Positions 18,464 through 28,985 of a stretch of DNA of 64,000 bases are shown here, piece after piece. Both the position numbers and the translations under genes were made by a program. Under the pieces are notes generated by a model. The model had not been told where the DNA came from and did not search any database. It worked only from the letters and a program-made list of their open reading frames with translations. The stretch is from Celeribacter baekdonensis (lineage in GTDB: Bacteria > Pseudomonadota > Alphaproteobacteria > Rhodobacterales > Rhodobacteraceae), in the NCBI RefSeq assembly GCF_003047105.1, contig NZ_CP028475.1, forward strand, positions 2,790,001-2,854,000, written 5' to 3'. How positions within the stretch are numbered: position 1 is the first letter of the stretch; each line of letters starts with the position of its first letter.

Positions 18464-19621
18464 ATGGCGCTCGATACACCGCTCGATCCGGTTCAACTGA
18501 CAGCCGACCTGATCCGCTGTCCAAGCGTCACACCAAACGAGGCCGGTGCGTTGGTCCTGCTGGAGCGGGTGTTGACGGGGGCCGGATTTACCTGTGTTCG
18601 GGTCGATCGAAATGGCACGCCGAACCTGTTCGCCCGTTGGGGCGACAAAGGCGCGGCCCGCAGCTTGGGCTTCAATGGTCACACGGATGTTGTCCCTGTC
18701 GGGGATGTTGAGGCTTGGACCCATGATCCATTTGGTGGCGAGATCACCGATGGTGTACTGTGGGGCCGCGGGGCCACAGATATGAAATCCGGCGTGGCAG
18801 CTTTTGTTGCCGCCGCTTGCGACTATGCGACCCAAACTCAGCCCAAAGATGACGCCATCATCATCACCATCACCGGTGATGAAGAGGGTGATGCCACGGA
18901 CGGCACTGTCGCTTTGCTCGATTGGATGGCGCAAAACGGTGAGGCGATGAGCGACTGTATTGTTGGCGAACCGACCTGCCCGAACACCATGGGTGAGATG
19001 ATGAAAATCGGACGGCGCGGCTCTCTCACCGCGTATTTCACCGCACGCGGCACTCAGGGCCATGTCGCCTACCCGCATCAGACCCACAATCCGGTTCCAG
19101 TTTTGGCGCGGCTGATGGCCGATCTTTCGGCGCATACGCTGGATCAGGGCACGGCACATTTTGACCCGAGCAACCTCGAAGTCACAACATTTGACACAGG
19201 CAATCCGGCGACCAACGTGGTTCCGGCACTCTGTCAGGCCACCGTCAACATTCGCTTTAACGATGCTCACTCAGGCGCGTCTCTGTCCGACTGGTTGCGC
19301 GCCAAAGCTGCGCGCATGGCCGAGGAAACCGGGATCGAGATCGAGGTGCGGTTTTCCATTTCGGGCGAAAGTTTCCTGACCCCACCCGGTGTCTTCGTGG
19401 ACTTGGTGGCAGGCTCTGTTGAAGCGGTCACGGGGGTGCGCCCGGAGCTGTCAACCACGGGCGGTACTTCGGATGCGCGTTTTGTCAAAAACCACTGTCC
19501 TGTGCTGGAATTTGGCCTCGTCGGCAAGACCATGCATAAAGTTGACGAGCAGGTGTCAGTCTCGCAAATCGAAGACCTAAAAAAGGTCTATTCTCGTCTA
19601 ATTGGGGACTATTTCGTATGA
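18464..19621 (+). CDS. dapE: Succinyl-diaminopimelate desuccinylase
   Basis: 385 residues, M20 metallopeptidase family; hydrolyses N-succinyl-LL-diaminopimelate in lysine and peptidoglycan precursor synthesis. Zinc ligands are visible: His/Asp in GHTDVVP (about 70), Asp in [10 protein letters not shown] (about 103), Glu pair in TGDEEGD (about 137), and the C-terminal His in [20 protein letters not shown] is 6 bases before the ATG. The GNAT gene overlaps its stop by 4 bases (ATGA), so dapE, GNAT and DUF2064 genes form one operon. Confidence 0.97.
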   Translation: MALDTPLDPVQLTADLIRCPSVTPNEAGALVLLERVLTGAGFTCVRVDRNGTPNLFARWGDKGAARSLGFNGHTDVVPVGDVEAWTHDPFGGEITDGVLWGRGATDMKSGVAAFVAAACDYATQTQPKDDAIIITITGDEEGDATDGTVALLDWMAQNGEAMSDCIVGEPTCPNTMGEMMKIGRRGSLTAYFTARGTQGHVAYPHQTHNPVPVLARLMADLSAHTLDQGTAHFDPSNLEVTTFDTGNPATNVVPALCQATVNIRFNDAHSGASLSDWLRAKAARMAEETGIEIEVRFSISGESFLTPPGVFVDLVAGSVEAVTGVRPELSTTGGTSDARFVKNHCPVLEFGLVGKTMHKVDEQVSVSQIEDLKKVYSRLIGDYFV

Positions 19622-20043
19622 GTATCACCATCCGCAAAACCGATGACATCAAAGCCTGTTTGGCGCTGAGGCTGATGGTCTTTGTCGAGGAGCAAAACGT
19701 CCCGCTTGAAGACGAGATTGACGCATTTGACAATGAGGCGACGCATTTCCTCGCCCAAGATAAGGCGGGTGCTGCCGTGGGCACCGCGCGTGTCATCGAA
19801 GCCGATGAAATTGGCAAAATAGGCCGGGTTTGTGTCGAAAAGTCACAAAGAGGCACGGGGCTTGGCGCAGCTCTGATTGAGGCGTGTTTGGCAGACCTCA
19901 AGACCCGCCCTCACATCAAAACCGCGAAACTTGGCGCGCAAAACCACGCCATCGGATTTTATGAACGGTTCGGTTTTCGCGTGATTGGTGACGAATATAT
20001 GGACGGTGGCATTCCGCATCACGACATGGTTCTCCCCCTGTGA
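19618..20043 (+). CDS. GNAT-family N-acetyltransferase
   Basis: 141 residues with the GNAT core: [20 protein letters not shown] strands, the acetyl-CoA pyrophosphate loop [16 protein letters not shown] (Q/RxxGxG/A) and the C-terminal [22 protein letters not shown] motif B. The substrate is unknown. Translationally coupled to dapE by an ATGA overlap and to the next gene by GTGA. Confidence 0.88.
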   Translation: MSITIRKTDDIKACLALRLMVFVEEQNVPLEDEIDAFDNEATHFLAQDKAGAAVGTARVIEADEIGKIGRVCVEKSQRGTGLGAALIEACLADLKTRPHIKTAKLGAQNHAIGFYERFGFRVIGDEYMDGGIPHHDMVLPL

Positions 20044-20630
20044 GACCACGCGTGGCCCTGATGGTCAAAGAACCGCATCCTGGTCGAGTCAAAACCCGTC
20101 TGGGCTGCGACATTGGCATGGTGCACGCGGCGTGGTGGTTTCGTCACCAAGCGCTCGGGACGATCCGCCGCCTGCGCGATCCGCGTTGGGATATTGTGTT
20201 GGCTGTATCGCCAGATCACGAGGGTCTGTTAAGTCGAGTGTGGCCCGCTGATCTTATCAAAATTCCACAAGGCCATGGTGATCTCGGTGCCCGTATGACG
20301 CGCGTGCTGCGAGCCAGCGCTCCGCATCCAACCTGTGTCATTGGCGCCGATATTCCGGGCCTTCAAAAATGCCACATTCGACAGGCTTTTGCTGGATTAG
20401 GGTCATATTCTGGTGTGATCGGCCCCGCTACGGATGGGGGGTATTGGCTCATCGGGATGCGCCATCCGGCGCAGCAACCTTCGGGTTTCTTAACCTCTGT
20501 GCGCTGGTCCACGCGTTGGGCGCGGGAGGATACACTCAACTCCGCCAAAGACATGAATTGGGCCGAGTTAGAGACGCTTTCGGACGTCGATGACCTTACT
20601 GATTTGCGCCGATTGAGCGGACGCGGCTGA
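20040..20630 (+). CDS. DUF2064 / TIGR04282-like glycosyltransferase-fold protein
   Basis: 196 residues. The GT-A-like start MVKEPHPGRVKTRLG and the nucleotide/metal region VIGADIPGL plus GPATDGGYWLIGM are the DUF2064 marks. Family members occur in arsenosugar-type pathways, but many are of unknown role. It starts at GTG 20040, overlapping the GNAT stop. Nothing nearby points to arsenic metabolism, so a narrow function is not assigned. Confidence 0.8.
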   Translation: MRPRVALMVKEPHPGRVKTRLGCDIGMVHAAWWFRHQALGTIRRLRDPRWDIVLAVSPDHEGLLSRVWPADLIKIPQGHGDLGARMTRVLRASAPHPTCVIGADIPGLQKCHIRQAFAGLGSYSGVIGPATDGGYWLIGMRHPAQQPSGFLTSVRWSTRWAREDTLNSAKDMNWAELETLSDVDDLTDLRRLSGRG

Positions 20631-20705
20631 CCTGCCCACGATGATTTCATCACATCCACCGCTTTGTCAGTGGTGAGGCGCAGCGGGCCGTGGTAGATTC
20701 GCCGC

Positions 20706-22961
20706 ATGAACAAGATCCCCACCAAAGACGAAATCCTCCAATGGATTTCCGATCACCCGACTGAGAGCGCAAAGCGCGATATTGCCAAGGCTTTTGGCAT
20801 CAAAGGCGCTGCGCGGATCGACCTGAAACGCATCCTCAGAGAGCTTGAGGCGGAGGGTCATCTGCAGAAGCGGCACAAGACCTATCGCGACCCGGATAAA
20901 TTGCCTCCGGTGTCGGTTTTGTCCGTGTTTGCACCTGACTCTCAGGGCGATTTGTTTGCGCGTCCGCTGGAGTGGACCGGAGAAGGCCCTGAACCACGCA
21001 TTTTGATGGTGCTGCGCGAAAGCGACGCCGCCCTAGGCGAGGGCGAACGGATCTTGGCCAAGCTGCAAGAGGTGAGGGGCGAGGATCATCAATATGAGGC
21101 CCGCCTGATCCGTAAAATAGGCTCTAATCCACACAAAATCTTGGGTGTCTACCGCAAGGATGCCGAAGGTGGGCGGGTTGTGCCGATCGACAAGGGCAAT
21201 GAAAAAGACTTTTTGGTCCGGTCCGGCAATGACTATGGCGCGCAGGATGGCGAATTGGTTGAGGCCGAGCAGGCCGGACCAAGGGGGCGTATGGGCCTGC
21301 CTCTGGCGCGAATTATCACACGTCTGGGCGACCCGAGTGCGCCCAAGGCCGTGTCGCTGATCGCGATCCACCAACATGGCATCCCCGATGATTTCCCTGA
21401 TGATGTGATCTCTGAGGCCGATGTCGCCAAGCCGGCGGGCCTCAAGGGGCGTGAAGACCTGCGCGATCTGCCGCTCGTGACCATTGATCCCGCCGATGCG
21501 CGCGACCACGATGACGCGATTTGGGCTGAATTCGACCCTGATCCGGCCAACTCCGGTGGTTTCATTCTTTGGGTCGCGATTGCCGATGTGGCGCATTATG
21601 TGACGCCCGGTTCCGCGCTTGATCGCGAGGCGTGGAAACGTGGCAACTCCACCTATTTCCCAGATCGGGTTGTCCCGATGTTGCCGGATCGTCTCTCCGG
21701 CGATCTGTGCTCACTGCACGAAGGCGTGCCGCGGGCCTGTTTGGCGGTGCGGATGGTGATTGATTCCGAGGGCAAAAAGAAATCGCATCGCTTTATGCGT
21801 GGGTTGATGAAATCTGCCGCCTCTCTGAATTACGCCGAAGTGCAAGCGGCGCGCGACGGGCAGCCGAACGAGGCCTGTGCTCCGTTGATGGAGACCGTGA
21901 TTGCGCCGATTTATGAGGCCTACGAGGCGCTCAAACGCGCGCGTCATGACCGTCAGCCGCTGGATTTGGATCTACCTGAGCGCAAGATCGTTTTGGGTGA
22001 GGATGGGCGTGTCGCCTCTGTTGCTATAGCTGAGCGCTTTGATGCGCATCGGTTGATCGAGGAATTCATGGTGCTGGCCAATGTCGCCGCCGCCGAAGAG
22101 CTGTTTCATCGCAACCGACCACTGCTGTACCGGGTGCACGAAGAACCCTCGGGTGAAAAGCTTGAGGCGCTGCGCGAAGTGGCGCAGGCCTCTGGCTTTA
22201 CGCTGGCTAAGGGGCAGGTGATCCACACCTCGCATCTGAACAAACTTCTGGCTCAGGCTGAAGGCACGGATCAGGACGAATTGATCAACATTTCGACCCT
22301 GCGTTCGATGACCCAAGCCTATTACCACCCGGAGAATTTCGGTCATTTTGGCCTCGCTTTGCGCTCCTATGCGCATTTCACCTCACCGATCCGTCGCTAC
22401 GCTGACCTCATTGTCCACCGCGGCCTGATTTCGGCTCATGGTTGGGGTAAGGACGGTCTGTCCGCTGATGAGATTGAGCGTTTGGAGGTGACGGCCAAAC
22501 ATATCTCCGAAACCGAACGTCGTTCGATGACGGCGGAGCGCGACACGAATGACCGCTATCTGGCCTCCTATCTGAGCGAACGGATCGGCAATGAGATGAC
22601 CGGGCATATTTCGGGCATCCAAAAATTTGGCGCTTTCATCAAACTGGACGAAACCGGCGCCGATGGTCTTGTGCCGGTGCGCACGATGGGCGCGGAGTTT
22701 TTCCACTATGATCCAGACGAGCAAACGCTCATGGGCTCTGACACCGGCATGAAGATTTCGATCGGCCAAAAGGTCGTCGTGCGCATTGCGGAGGCTGTGC
22801 CGGTGACCGGCGGGTTGGAGTTGGAATTGCTGTCGGTTGATGGAGCATTGATGCCGCGCGGACCGCGTCGGGCCAAGGGCCGCGTGGTGTCGCGCAAGTA
22901 CAATAAAGGTAAGGCCCATAAGGAAAAAATCCGCAAGAAAGCACAGCGGCGGCGGAGCTAA
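20706..22961 (+). CDS. rnr: Ribonuclease R
   Basis: 751 residues; 3'-5' exoribonuclease that degrades structured RNA. It has an N-terminal helix-turn-helix-like segment (about 1-60), cold-shock-type domains, the RNB catalytic core with the Asp cluster DPADARDHDDAIW (about 260-275) and GRSMTAE-like motif late in the core, an S1 domain (about 630-705, GHISGIQKFGAFI) and a very basic tail rich in Lys/Arg typical of RNase R. ATG at 20706, no close operon partner. Confidence 0.96.
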   Translation: MNKIPTKDEILQWISDHPTESAKRDIAKAFGIKGAARIDLKRILRELEAEGHLQKRHKTYRDPDKLPPVSVLSVFAPDSQGDLFARPLEWTGEGPEPRILMVLRESDAALGEGERILAKLQEVRGEDHQYEARLIRKIGSNPHKILGVYRKDAEGGRVVPIDKGNEKDFLVRSGNDYGAQDGELVEAEQAGPRGRMGLPLARIITRLGDPSAPKAVSLIAIHQHGIPDDFPDDVISEADVAKPAGLKGREDLRDLPLVTIDPADARDHDDAIWAEFDPDPANSGGFILWVAIADVAHYVTPGSALDREAWKRGNSTYFPDRVVPMLPDRLSGDLCSLHEGVPRACLAVRMVIDSEGKKKSHRFMRGLMKSAASLNYAEVQAARDGQPNEACAPLMETVIAPIYEAYEALKRARHDRQPLDLDLPERKIVLGEDGRVASVAIAERFDAHRLIEEFMVLANVAAAEELFHRNRPLLYRVHEEPSGEKLEALREVAQASGFTLAKGQVIHTSHLNKLLAQAEGTDQDELINISTLRSMTQAYYHPENFGHFGLALRSYAHFTSPIRRYADLIVHRGLISAHGWGKDGLSADEIERLEVTAKHISETERRSMTAERDTNDRYLASYLSERIGNEMTGHISGIQKFGAFIKLDETGADGLVPVRTMGAEFFHYDPDEQTLMGSDTGMKISIGQKVVVRIAEAVPVTGGLELELLSVDGALMPRGPRRAKGRVVSRKYNKGKAHKEKIRKKAQRRRS

Positions 22962-23060
22962 ACGGCGCAGATAGCGGATTCTCGCCGCCTCTGTGTTCCC
23001 GGCTTCAACCCCGCCAAGGTTTTGGTTTACGTTCGAATAAATGTTATTGGAGCTGTCAGA

Positions 23061-24323
23061 ATGCGCCCTGTTTTCCTCTCTGCCTTTGGTCTGTTTTTCG
23101 GGCTTAGCCTTACCTCCGCCGCCGCACAACCTGCGGGGAAAATTGCGGAATTTCCGCATCATTTTAATCGGGAGAGCGCCGTGACCTTGGTCTCATCCAC
23201 ATCACAAGCTGGGTTGGACGCATGGATTGCCGGGTTCAAAACCCGTGCCATGCGTGAAGGCATTTCTCAGACCACCTTTGACCGTGCTTTTCGCGGTGTG
23301 CGCTATAATGAGGGCGTGATCGCCAAGGATCGCAAACAGTCCGAATTCACCAAACAAATCTGGGATTATCTCGACAGTGCCGCCTCGCCCACGCGGGTGT
23401 CGAACGGTCAGGCCGCGATGCGCAAACATGCTGCGGTTTTGGATGGGGTCGAGCGGGTGTACGGTGTCGATAAACATGTGGTCGCTGCGATCTGGGGCGT
23501 TGAGAGTGCCTACGGCGCGACCCGAGGCGATATCAACGTGATCGAAGCGATGGCGACATTGGCCTATGATGGGCGGCGCGGTCGGTTTTTTGAAAGCCAA
23601 CTTATGGCGGCTTTGAAAATCCTTCAGTCGGGCGACACCTCGCCCCATAATATGAAGGGCAGTTGGGCCGGTGCGATGGGCCACACCCAGTTTATTCCGA
23701 CCTCCTTTCTGGCCTTTGCGGTCGATGGCAACGGCGATGGCAAACGTGACATTTGGTCGAATGACCCGACCGACGCGCTGGCCTCTACGGCCGCTTATTT
23801 GGCCAAGCACGGTTGGAAAAAAGGTCAGCCTTGGGGGGTCGAAGTGCGACTTCCGGCTGGATTCGACTATAGTTCAGCGCGACGGGACACGATGCGTGCC
23901 CCCTCAGAATGGGCCTCCTTAGGGGTGATGGGAATCGATGGGCGGCCCGTGCCAAACTATGGCAAAGGCTCGATCCTTTTGCCTGCGGGTGCTTCGGGCG
24001 CAGCCTTTATGATCTTTGACAATTTCGCGGTGATTGAGCGGTACAACAAGGCGGATGCCTATGTGATCGGCGTTGGGCATCTGTCCGATCGGTTGCGTGG
24101 TGGTCCGGCGATTCAGGCCTCTTGGCCGCGCGGCTATGCGCCGCTGTCGTTCAAGGAAAAGATGCAAATGCAGCGGATTTTGAAGCGCAAAGGCTTTTTG
24201 GACGACAAGGTCGACGGCATTATTGGCCCGAACACGATCAACGCGATCCGAGCGTTTCAGAACTCGGTTGGTGTGACCCCGGATGGTTATCCGTCACAGA
24301 CGCTTTTGAAGCTGTTGAAATAG
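23061..24323 (+). CDS. Lytic murein transglycosylase (MltB-like) with peptidoglycan-binding domain
   Basis: 420 residues. A signal peptide (about 1-23, ending SAAAQ) precedes an SLT_2 domain: catalytic Glu in IWGVESAYG (about 155), AMGHTQFIPTSF, and the GDGKRDIW block. A PG_binding_1 domain closes the protein (about 360-420, RKGFLDDKVDGIIG...AIRAFQ). It cleaves the glycan strand with 1,6-anhydro product in the periplasm. The ATG at 23061 has GGAG upstream. The longer frame back to 23022 lacks an RBS. Confidence 0.93.
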   Translation: MRPVFLSAFGLFFGLSLTSAAAQPAGKIAEFPHHFNRESAVTLVSSTSQAGLDAWIAGFKTRAMREGISQTTFDRAFRGVRYNEGVIAKDRKQSEFTKQIWDYLDSAASPTRVSNGQAAMRKHAAVLDGVERVYGVDKHVVAAIWGVESAYGATRGDINVIEAMATLAYDGRRGRFFESQLMAALKILQSGDTSPHNMKGSWAGAMGHTQFIPTSFLAFAVDGNGDGKRDIWSNDPTDALASTAAYLAKHGWKKGQPWGVEVRLPAGFDYSSARRDTMRAPSEWASLGVMGIDGRPVPNYGKGSILLPAGASGAAFMIFDNFAVIERYNKADAYVIGVGHLSDRLRGGPAIQASWPRGYAPLSFKEKMQMQRILKRKGFLDDKVDGIIGPNTINAIRAFQNSVGVTPDGYPSQTLLKLLK

Positions 24324-24329
24324 GGAGAT

Positions 24330-24349
24330 CTCAGGCCAAATGGCCTGAG
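24330..24349. terminator. Palindrome between convergent mltB-like gene and rppH
   Basis: Perfect 8-bp stem CTCAGGCC / GGCCTGAG with AAAT loop, 6 bp after one stop and inside the last codons of rppH. No long T-tract on either strand; likely a bidirectional transcript end. Confidence 0.45.
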
Positions 24350-24810
24350 AATTCAGCCACCAAGGCTTGGTAAATATCGCGTTTAAACGGCACAATATCA
24401 GACACCAAACCGGCTGAATCGGTCCATTTCCATTGGCCGAATTCGGGATGATCGGTGTCTATGTTGATGGCGCTCTCAACCCCTTTGAAGCGCAGCACGA
24501 ACCAGAGCTGTTTTTGGCCGCGATATTTGCCCTTCCAGACCTTGCCCAAAAGGTGATCCGGCAAATCGTATGTTAGCCAATCTGAGGTCTGCGCCAATAC
24601 TTCGACATGTTCGGAGGTGACCCCGATCTCTTCCCAAAGCTCGCGCAAAGCGGCCTCTTCGGGGGCTTCCCCATCGTCGATCCCGCCTTGCGGCATCTGC
24701 CACGCGCCGGGCGTGTCGATACGTTCACCGACAAAAATCCGCCCCTCGGCATTCAACAACATGATCCCCACGCAAGGGCGGTAGGGCAGGGTGGATAGGT
24801 CTTTGGTCAT
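24331..24810 (-). CDS. rppH: RNA pyrophosphohydrolase (Nudix)
   Basis: 159 residues. The complete Nudix box [20 protein letters not shown] (about 42-61) is present, plus the RppH-type start [11 protein letters not shown] and [13 protein letters not shown]. RppH removes pyrophosphate from 5'-triphosphate RNAs to start their decay. The ATG at 24810 has GAGGAC upstream. It lies downstream of the ctpA terminator. Confidence 0.93.
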   Translation of the reverse strand: MTKDLSTLPYRPCVGIMLLNAEGRIFVGERIDTPGAWQMPQGGIDDGEAPEEAALRELWEEIGVTSEHVEVLAQTSDWLTYDLPDHLLGKVWKGKYRGQKQLWFVLRFKGVESAINIDTDHPEFGQWKWTDSAGLVSDIVPFKRDIYQALVAEFSGHLA

Positions 24811-24824
24811 CAGGTCCTCGCAAG

Positions 24825-24846
24825 AAAAAGGGGGCACATGGCCCCC
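24825..24846 (-). terminator. Rho-independent terminator after ctpA
   Basis: Stem GGGGGC / GCCCCC with 5-base loop; on the minus strand it is followed by five T. It ends the rsfS-rlmH-gpmI-envC-ctpA direction before rppH. Confidence 0.75.
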
Positions 24847-24857
24847 TCTCCATAGGA

Positions 24858-26183
24858 TTAATTTCCGATTTTCGACAGGCCTTTCAGCAGGTCGATCGCA
24901 TAAGCGAGTTGGAAATCCTCATCGCGCAGCTTCGCGGCCTCTTCGGCGGCAGCGCGCTCTTCTTCGATCTTGCGACGCTCGTCTTCGGTGAAGCTGTCGT
25001 TGTTGAGCGCCCCGCGCAGATCGGCCTCGGAACGGAATTTCGGTGCATCTGCGGTCTCGTCGGTTTCGGGCTGACGTGGCGGCTGTGCGACGATGATGTC
25101 GGGCGAAATGCCAAGCGCCTGAATAGAGCGACCCGAGGGCGTATAATAGCGCGCCGTGGTCAGGCGCATCGCTCCATCAGATCGCAGCGGCATGACGGTT
25201 TGCACCGAGCCTTTGCCAAAGGATTTCGTGCCAACAACAACCGCGCGGTGGTGATCTTGCAACGCGCCAGAGACGATTTCAGAGGCCGAAGCCGAACCGC
25301 CGTTGATCAGTACGACAATCGGTTTGCCCTCGGCCAAATCGCCCGGCTGCGCATTGACGCGTTCGCTGTCCTCGGGTGTGCGGCCACGGGTCGAAACGAT
25401 TTCACCTTCTTCCAAGAAGGCATCAGAGACCTTGATCGCCTGATCCAAAAGCCCTCCGGGATTGTTGCGCAGATCGACGACGATGCCATCAACATTGTCC
25501 ATCCCGCCCAATTCTTCGACGCCTTTTTTGAGACCATCGGCGAGGTTCGGATAGGTTTGTTCGTTGAACGTGGTGACGCGCAGCACAATGGTGTGGTCTT
25601 CGACGCGCGACCGCACGGCGGTCAATTTGATCGTGTCGCGGATGATGGAGATGTCGAACGGTTCTTCGACACCCTCACGCACCACGGTGATGACGATCTC
25701 GGAGCCAACCGGCCCTCGCATCAATTCCACGGTTTGATCAAGGGTCATCCCCATCACGCTGCTGCCATCGACGGCGGTGATATAATCGCCGGTTTCAACA
25801 CCGGCAATATCGGCGGGAGTGCCATCCATCGGCGCGACGACTTTGACAAAGCCCTCTTCTTGCGTAACCTCAATCCCAAGACCGCCAAAGGAGCCGGAGG
25901 TTTGCACCCGCATATCGGCGGCGTCTTTGGGGGACAGGTAGGAGGAATGCGGATCAAGCGAGGAGAGCATCCCGTCAATGGCCGCCTCAATCAGCGCCTC
26001 GGAATCGACCTCTTCGACATATTGTGCCCGGATGCGTTCAAACACGTCGCCAAATAGATCGAGTTGCTCGTAGACATTGCTGGACTTCTCGGCTTCTTGC
26101 GCCAAAAGCGGACCGGCGAATTGCGTCGAGATCAATGTGCCCGCAAGGATACCGGCCACGCCCGCCATCAAATATTTCTTCAT
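24858..26183 (-). CDS. ctpA: C-terminal processing peptidase, S41 family
   Basis: 441 residues. Signal peptide or anchor (about 1-28), PDZ domain (about 90-175), and S41 catalytic core with the Ser in [10 protein letters not shown] (about 310) and the Lys in [11 protein letters not shown] (about 335). CtpA-type proteases trim or degrade periplasmic proteins, often cell-wall hydrolases. It lies directly after the EnvC-like gene, a common alphaproteobacterial order. The ATG at 26183 is chosen (AGGA upstream). The C-terminus is Glu/Arg-rich and likely helical. Confidence 0.94.
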   Translation of the reverse strand: MKKYLMAGVAGILAGTLISTQFAGPLLAQEAEKSSNVYEQLDLFGDVFERIRAQYVEEVDSEALIEAAIDGMLSSLDPHSSYLSPKDAADMRVQTSGSFGGLGIEVTQEEGFVKVVAPMDGTPADIAGVETGDYITAVDGSSVMGMTLDQTVELMRGPVGSEIVITVVREGVEEPFDISIIRDTIKLTAVRSRVEDHTIVLRVTTFNEQTYPNLADGLKKGVEELGGMDNVDGIVVDLRNNPGGLLDQAIKVSDAFLEEGEIVSTRGRTPEDSERVNAQPGDLAEGKPIVVLINGGSASASEIVSGALQDHHRAVVVGTKSFGKGSVQTVMPLRSDGAMRLTTARYYTPSGRSIQALGISPDIIVAQPPRQPETDETADAPKFRSEADLRGALNNDSFTEDERRKIEEERAAAEEAAKLRDEDFQLAYAIDLLKGLSKIGN

Positions 26184-26225
26184 TCCTGTTCCTCTCACCA
26201 GCCCGACCTGCGGACCCTTGATCGA

Positions 26226-27359
26226 CTAAAGCGGTGCGTTCGCGAACCATTGTTCCGGGTTCACCGGCTTTCCGCCTTCTCTTACCTCTATATAAAGCGT
26301 CTCTGACAGACCTGCGCCAGTGCCTTGGGTGGCATTTTCCACAAAGGCATCCAAATCGGGCGCGGCTCCGCCCATCAAACCAACGGCCGTGCCTGCGGGG
26401 ATCACCTCGCCAACTTCACCGTAGACCTCATCAAGCCCCGCTAAAATCAGCAATACGTCATTTCCGGGTTCAAGTATGATCACATTTCCGTAGTCCAGAA
26501 ACGCGCCCTTGTAGCGGATCGTGGCGGGCCAAGGCGTTGAGACCAAGGACAGCGCCCGCGTGGCCCAAAGCCAGCCTGGACGCGTCACTCCGGCCGCATC
26601 GGGTTCTTTATAGCCGCGGATGAAAACGCCGCTGACCGGCATCGGCCATGTGCCTTTTGCCGCGTCCAGATCGGGCAGGGGGCTGATCCCATCCACCACA
26701 TCCATCACCGCAAGACCGGAGGCAAAGGCCTCGAGTGTTTCCGAGCTGTCAATCAGGGTCTTTAAACGATCGGGGTCAGTGGTGAACCGGCGCGGCAGAT
26801 CGGTGCGATCAGACATCGCCTGAGACAGGTCGGTGCGCGCCTGTTGCGCGTCTTTGAGGCCTCGGGCCAAGGTGTCCAGAGCCTCATCTTGCAATTCCCG
26901 CAAAATAGAGACCTCTTCAAGTTTGATCCGAAGCGCATCGGCATCCGCCTGCATCGCGGGGGTGATTGCAGACACCAACATTCCGGCCCGCGCATGACCC
27001 AAAGGTCCGGTCGGATGCACCAAGGCTTCGGGGGAGGCATCAGGTTTGAGATTGATCAAAATGCCAAGAAGTTGTGCGACCTGGCCGCTTTCATCCTGAA
27101 ATTCACGGTCCAACGCGTCTTCGCGCAGGGACACTTGGCGTAGCCCCGCGCGCATCGCCTCTAACCCGTCTTCATAGGCGCGAACGACACGGGTGAGGGC
27201 CTTGACCCGATCTCCGGCGGATTGTGCCGCTTCCAGTTCAGAATGCGCCACATTGAACTGCGCCACAGCCCCTTCGGCCAGCGCAGCAGGGCTTTCTTCC
27301 TGCGCCAATGCGGTCCCGGTCAACAGGGCAAAACAAACTGCGACAGTGCCTAGCCTCAT
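26226..27359 (-). CDS. EnvC-like murein hydrolase activator with degenerate LytM domain
   Basis: 377 residues. Signal peptide (about 1-19), long coiled-coil part (about 25-200), then a LytM/M23-like domain (about 240-370: YKGAFLDYGNVIILEPGND, VGEVIPAGTAVGLMG, LYIEVREGGKPVNPEQWF). The zinc-binding His residues of active LytM peptidases are absent (HxH site reads LILAG), as in EnvC, which activates amidases rather than cutting itself. It overlaps gpmI by 4 bases (ATGA) and precedes ctpA. Confidence 0.88.
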   Translation of the reverse strand: MRLGTVAVCFALLTGTALAQEESPAALAEGAVAQFNVAHSELEAAQSAGDRVKALTRVVRAYEDGLEAMRAGLRQVSLREDALDREFQDESGQVAQLLGILINLKPDASPEALVHPTGPLGHARAGMLVSAITPAMQADADALRIKLEEVSILRELQDEALDTLARGLKDAQQARTDLSQAMSDRTDLPRRFTTDPDRLKTLIDSSETLEAFASGLAVMDVVDGISPLPDLDAAKGTWPMPVSGVFIRGYKEPDAAGVTRPGWLWATRALSLVSTPWPATIRYKGAFLDYGNVIILEPGNDVLLILAGLDEVYGEVGEVIPAGTAVGLMGGAAPDLDAFVENATQGTGAGLSETLYIEVREGGKPVNPEQWFANAPL

Positions 27360-28882
27360 GTGACGATGAGGCTTTCACCTGTCATTTCAGCGGGCTGATC
27401 GAGCCCCATCAATTCAAGGATCGTTGGGGCCACATCCGCCAAACGCCCGCCCGACCGCAACCGTGCGCCTTCGGGGCCGCCAAACAGGATCACGGGAACC
27501 GGGTTTGTGGTATGCGCGGTGTGGGGACCGCCCGTGATCGGGTCGATCATGGTCTCGCAATTGCCGTGATCGGCGATCACCAACATCGCGCCCCCGACCT
27601 TTTCAAGCTCGGCCACAACCTTGCCCAGACCCTCATCAACGGCCTCACAGGCGGCCATTGCGGCCTCTAAAATACCCGTGTGACCGACCATGTCGGGGTT
27701 GGCAAAATTGGTGACGATCAGGTCATAGCCCTCATCAATCGCCCAGACGAATTTTTCGGCCACTTCCGGCTCGCTCATCTCGGGTTGCAAATCATAGGTC
27801 GCGACTTTCGGAGATTTCGGCATGAACCGATCCTCGCCCACCTCCGGCGTCTCTTTGCCGCCATTTAGGAAAAACGTCACATGCGGATATTTTTCGGTCT
27901 CGGCCAAACGGAATTGTTTCAACCCCTTCTTGGCGACCCATTCGCCCAGCGTGTTGATGATCTCGCTTTTGGGATAGGCGGTGGCCATATAGGCACCGTG
28001 GCTGACGGAATAGTCAACCATACCCAAGAACGCCGACAGGGTCGGGCGCGGGCCGGTGTCAAACTCGGCAAATCCCGGCTCGCCAATAGCGCGCAGGATC
28101 TCACGCGCCCGGTCGGCGCGGAAGTTGAGACAGAAAAAGCCATCGCCATCTTTGGCTCCGGCATAGTCACCAATCACCGTGGCTTTGATAAATTCATCAT
28201 GCTCGCCGCGTGCATAGGAGGCGGTTACGGCGTCTTCGGCAGTGGCGGCGGTTTCAATGCCTGTGCCATTGATCATCGCGAAATAGGCCTGAGACACCCG
28301 TTCCCACCGGTTGTCGCGGTCCATCGCGTAATAGCGGCCAATGACGGTGCCGACGGATGCGCCTTTGGGTAGGCGTGCTACGAGATCAGGAATGAATGTT
28401 GCCGAAGATTGCGGCGCGACATCGCGACCATCGGTGATGGCGTGTATGATCACAGGCACGCCGTGATCGGTGATTGCCTTGGCGGCGGCCAGCGTGTGTT
28501 CGATATGACCATGGACGCCACCGTCCGAGATCACGCCCATCAGATGCGCGGTGCCGCCTGCGGCTTTGACCTTTTCAGCAAAGGCGACAATTTCGGCGTT
28601 CTTAAAGAAAGATCCGTCTTCGATGGCCAGATCAATCTGACCCAAATCCATCGCGACAACCCGGCCTGCGCCGATGTTGGTATGACCGACCTCGGAGTTG
28701 CCCATTTGCCCGCTCGGCAGGCCCACATCGGGACCAAATGTGATCAGCGTGTCATGCGGACACTCTGCCATCAGCCGATCAAAAGTTGGAGTTTTGGCCA
28801 AAACGGGGGCGTTTGCCTCGGGTGTTGGGCCAATCCCCCAGCCATCGAGAATACAAAGAACGACGGGTTTTGGTGTGGCCAT
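27356..28882 (-). CDS. gpmI: 2,3-bisphosphoglycerate-independent phosphoglycerate mutase
   Basis: 508 residues, normal iPGM length. Interconverts 3- and 2-phosphoglycerate using two Mn ions. The N-terminal metal Asp (CILDGWG), the phospho-Ser in GNSEVGHTNIGAGR (about 62) and the C-terminal DHGNCE and HTTNPVPVI motifs are present. It is the middle gene of the rsfS-rlmH-gpmI-envC-ctpA run and is separated from rlmH by about 100 bp. Confidence 0.97.
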   Translation of the reverse strand: MATPKPVVLCILDGWGIGPTPEANAPVLAKTPTFDRLMAECPHDTLITFGPDVGLPSGQMGNSEVGHTNIGAGRVVAMDLGQIDLAIEDGSFFKNAEIVAFAEKVKAAGGTAHLMGVISDGGVHGHIEHTLAAAKAITDHGVPVIIHAITDGRDVAPQSSATFIPDLVARLPKGASVGTVIGRYYAMDRDNRWERVSQAYFAMINGTGIETAATAEDAVTASYARGEHDEFIKATVIGDYAGAKDGDGFFCLNFRADRAREILRAIGEPGFAEFDTGPRPTLSAFLGMVDYSVSHGAYMATAYPKSEIINTLGEWVAKKGLKQFRLAETEKYPHVTFFLNGGKETPEVGEDRFMPKSPKVATYDLQPEMSEPEVAEKFVWAIDEGYDLIVTNFANPDMVGHTGILEAAMAACEAVDEGLGKVVAELEKVGGAMLVIADHGNCETMIDPITGGPHTAHTTNPVPVILFGGPEGARLRSGGRLADVAPTILELMGLDQPAEMTGESLIVT

Positions 28883-28985
28883 GGCGGGCTTCCTTCTAAA
28901 GAGAGCAAAGCAATTGCCCCTTATCTAACGCGCCGTTGCCCTTTGTTGAACCACCCAAGGGGTCATTGCCGTAAAAATACTTGGA

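Noticed and set aside
24909..26057. 382-residue plus-strand frame
   Set aside because: Antisense shadow of ctpA.
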